Shown: piece by piece, positions 7,775 to 9,031 of the stretch
Position numbering within the stretch: the first letter of the stretch is position 1
How the letters are laid out: each line of letters starts with the position of its first letter
NCBI GenBank assembly: GCA_046704445.1
Contig: JBJKRW010000065.1
Location: 1 to 9,031 of the forward strand
DNA length: 9,031 nucleotides
Direction: 5' to 3'
Source: JBJKRW01 sp046704445
Lineage (GTDB): Bacteria; Patescibacteriota; Microgenomatia; UBA1406; GWC2-37-13
Notes under the pieces: generated by a model
What the model was told of the DNA's origin: nothing
The model's input: only the letters and a program-made list of their open reading frames with translations
Databases searched by the model: none
Translations under genes and position numbers: made by a program

Positions 7775-8639
7775 AGAGATTTGTTTTTAATAAGATATTT
7801 TTTGAAAAATTTTTGTGCGTGCGGATCAGACTAAAAACATATAATATTAAAGCGTTTGGTAACAGTAAAACAATAAAACTTTCAAGAATTGCGAGTAAAA
7901 AGTTGAACGAGGGGGGGCTGTAGCTTTTATAGAGAATGGCTCTCAGTCGGACACGCAATGCGAGAAAAAACACTTTTTTTGGGTTTTTATGAGTTAAGGA
8001 AAGCAAAGAATACCTATATTGGAGGATAAAATCTTTTATATTGCTTAATTTTCCGAATTCCAATAATTTAAAATGCAATGAAATATCGTCGTTTCCAAAT
8101 ATATGATTGTCGTACCGTAATTTTCTCATGACAGATCCTTTTGCCATGAGAAGAGGAGGTTGAATAACCATAAAATTCATAATCGTGTTGTAACATACAG
8201 ATGGGTTTTGAGGAAATGATTTATATGCAACATGTTGGTTTAATTCGTCAATGATTTCAACCTGTCCTCCACAGGCGATGACATCTGTGTTTTTTTCAAG
8301 AAACTCTACCTGTTTCTGTAAACGGTTGGGAAAAGCCATATCATCTGCATCCATGCGCGCAATGTATTTACCTTTTGTTTTAGGAATAAGTGTATTCAAG
8401 CTTTTTGCAAGGCCGACATTCCGATTCATACGGTAAATCCTGATGCGTTTATCTTTTAATGAGATTGCTTTTAATAACTCATATGAGCTATCCGTTGACG
8501 CATCGTCGACAATAAGAAATTCGAAACAGGAAAGTGTTTGTGTGAGAATGCTTTGTATGGATTCTGAAAGATATTTTTCAGCATTGTAAACCGGCATTAT
8601 GACGGAGACAATCGGTTTTTGATTTTTTATTCTTTTCAT
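7746..8639 (-). CDS. GT2-family glycosyltransferase with C-terminal membrane helix
   Basis: A GT-A fold inverting glycosyltransferase. The N-terminal nucleotide-binding part reads VSVIMPVYNAEKYLSESIQS (11-30), followed by the VDDAS motif (44-48; Asp45/Asp46) and the metal-binding MDADD (96-100, a DXD motif). The acceptor-side acid motif, usually EDYDLWLR, appears as GNDDISLHFKLLEFGK (182-197), so Asp184/Asp185 are the candidate catalytic base. The PVYN and VDDAS spacing and the 297-residue length are normal. One hydrophobic helix (about 245-270) probably holds it to the membrane, with the catalytic domain in the cytoplasm. It would transfer a sugar from a nucleotide-sugar to a lipid-linked or surface-glycan acceptor; the specificity cannot be read from the sequence. 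Its last nine codons and stop overlap the convergent 1169-aa gene by 29 bp. I see no convincing promoter or Shine-Dalgarno site; only 24 nt separate the start from an upstream hairpin. Confidence 0.9.
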   Translation of the reverse strand: MKRIKNQKPIVSVIMPVYNAEKYLSESIQSILTQTLSCFEFLIVDDASTDSSYELLKAISLKDKRIRIYRMNRNVGLAKSLNTLIPKTKGKYIARMDADDMAFPNRLQKQVEFLEKNTDVIACGGQVEIIDELNQHVAYKSFPQNPSVCYNTIMNFMVIQPPLLMAKGSVMRKLRYDNHIFGNDDISLHFKLLEFGKLSNIKDFILQYRYSLLSLTHKNPKKVFFLALRVRLRAILYKSYSPPSFNFLLAILESFIVLLLPNALILYVFSLIRTHKNFSKNILLKTNLFTLFPSVSR

Positions 8640-8663
8640 AGTAACTTGACAAGAAATGTAACC

Positions 8664-8691
8664 AAATACGGCGCGTTAAGGCGCCGTATTT
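8664..8691 (-). terminator. 11-bp hairpin, probable terminator of the gene at the right edge
   Basis: A perfect inverted repeat, AAATACGGCGC / GCGCCGTATTT, with a 6-nt loop and a GC-rich inner stem. It lies 19 bp past the stop of the right-edge gene, the usual place for a factor-independent terminator. The T-run after the stem is poor in either direction (TATTTGG on the minus strand), so termination may be partial. Because it ends 24 nt before the GT2 start, it could also act as a 5'-leader structure for a read-through transcript. Confidence 0.5.
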
Positions 8692-8710
8692 ATAAACACT
8701 CTCTTAGTAA

Positions 8711-9031
8711 TTATCTTGAAAGATCCCTCATCAAGACGCCTCCTCCTGCTCCATTTAGCGTTGCATCACCTTTTATTGCATACGCTATCCGACCATCGGC
8801 GTCACGAACATCTAACTCGGTTGTATTAGCTCCGGTTACCACACCGGTGGTTACCAAAGTAAGCACGGATCCGTCTGCCACCCTTATTTGATAGGTGTCG
8901 TTAGCGCCATTAAAGCTGACAACTGCATTCGGAAATGCTTGTGTTAAATTATCTAGGGCATCCGGCCATCGATTTTCACTCGAAAGCATTGATCGTATGG
9001 TTGCATAATCGGGATATCCTGCTCCTTGTGC
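8711..9031 (-). CDS. C-terminal part of an uncharacterised, probably exported beta-rich protein
   Basis: The open frame enters from the right edge and ends at TAA 8711, giving the last 106 residues. It starts within AQGAGYPDYATIRSML; the internal Met at 8989 is not a credible start because the frame stays open upstream of it. The composition is that of a small secreted or surface protein: many Gly, Ala, Thr, Val, Asn and Asp, few Lys, no Cys, and alternating strands such as VVSFNGANDTYQIRV and LTLVTTGVVTGANTTELDV, ending in a Gly-rich GDATLNGAGGGVL. A short helix with a Trp-Pro turn (NRWPDALDNLTQAF) comes before the sheet. This helix-then-sheet order fits the C-terminal half of a type IV pilin or pseudopilin, but the diagnostic N-terminal helix is outside the window, so that is only a guess. 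A hairpin follows the stop. Confidence 0.7.
   Translation of the reverse strand, partial: AQGAGYPDYATIRSMLSSENRWPDALDNLTQAFPNAVVSFNGANDTYQIRVADGSVLTLVTTGVVTGANTTELDVRDADGRIAYAIKGDATLNGAGGGVLMRDLSR

Noticed and set aside
7775..7820. T-rich and A-rich stretch after the large gene as a terminator
   Set aside because: Only a weak A/T self-complementarity is visible, with no GC stem, and it lies inside the GT2 coding region.

Overview
The window looks like bacterial chromosome from an uncultivated lineage, most plausibly a member of the Candidate Phyla Radiation (Patescibacteria). This is an inference from several weak signs: unrecognised small proteins beside very large membrane glycosyltransferase-like proteins, standalone genes on alternating strands, AT-rich leaders without Shine-Dalgarno sites, and TAA as the stop of all six genes whose ends are visible. 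No RNA gene, insertion sequence or CRISPR array was found.

Left part (1-2600, clearly richer in G+C). A DHA2-type MFS drug:proton antiporter gene runs leftward off the window edge. It is interrupted by two in-frame stops (TAG at 442-444, TAA at 262-264) and reads as a young pseudogene that still has a good promoter. Upstream of it on the same strand is a 241-residue protein of no family I recognise. Next, across a 105-bp region with back-to-back divergent promoters, is a small YtxH-like membrane-anchored helical protein on the plus strand.

Right part (2604-8639, markedly AT-rich). Three genes point to cell-surface glycan assembly: a 550-residue GT-C-type membrane glycosyltransferase (minus), a 1169-residue multi-pass membrane protein with an extracytoplasmic domain of nearly 700 residues (plus), and a GT2-family glycosyltransferase with a C-terminal membrane helix (minus). 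The first two start only 8 bp apart in divergent directions. Each member of the trio also ends against a convergent neighbour: there is a 3-bp gap to the YtxH gene on the left and a 29-bp overlap between the large gene and the GT2 gene on the right. The likely division of work is that the GT2 enzyme uses nucleotide-sugars at the cytoplasmic face, and the GT-C proteins use lipid-linked sugars outside. The substrates are unknown.

Right edge (8640-9031). A perfect 11-bp-stem hairpin follows the C-terminal 106 residues of a beta-rich, probably exported protein on the minus strand, whose 5' part is outside the window. There is no gene-free stretch longer than about 105 bp.
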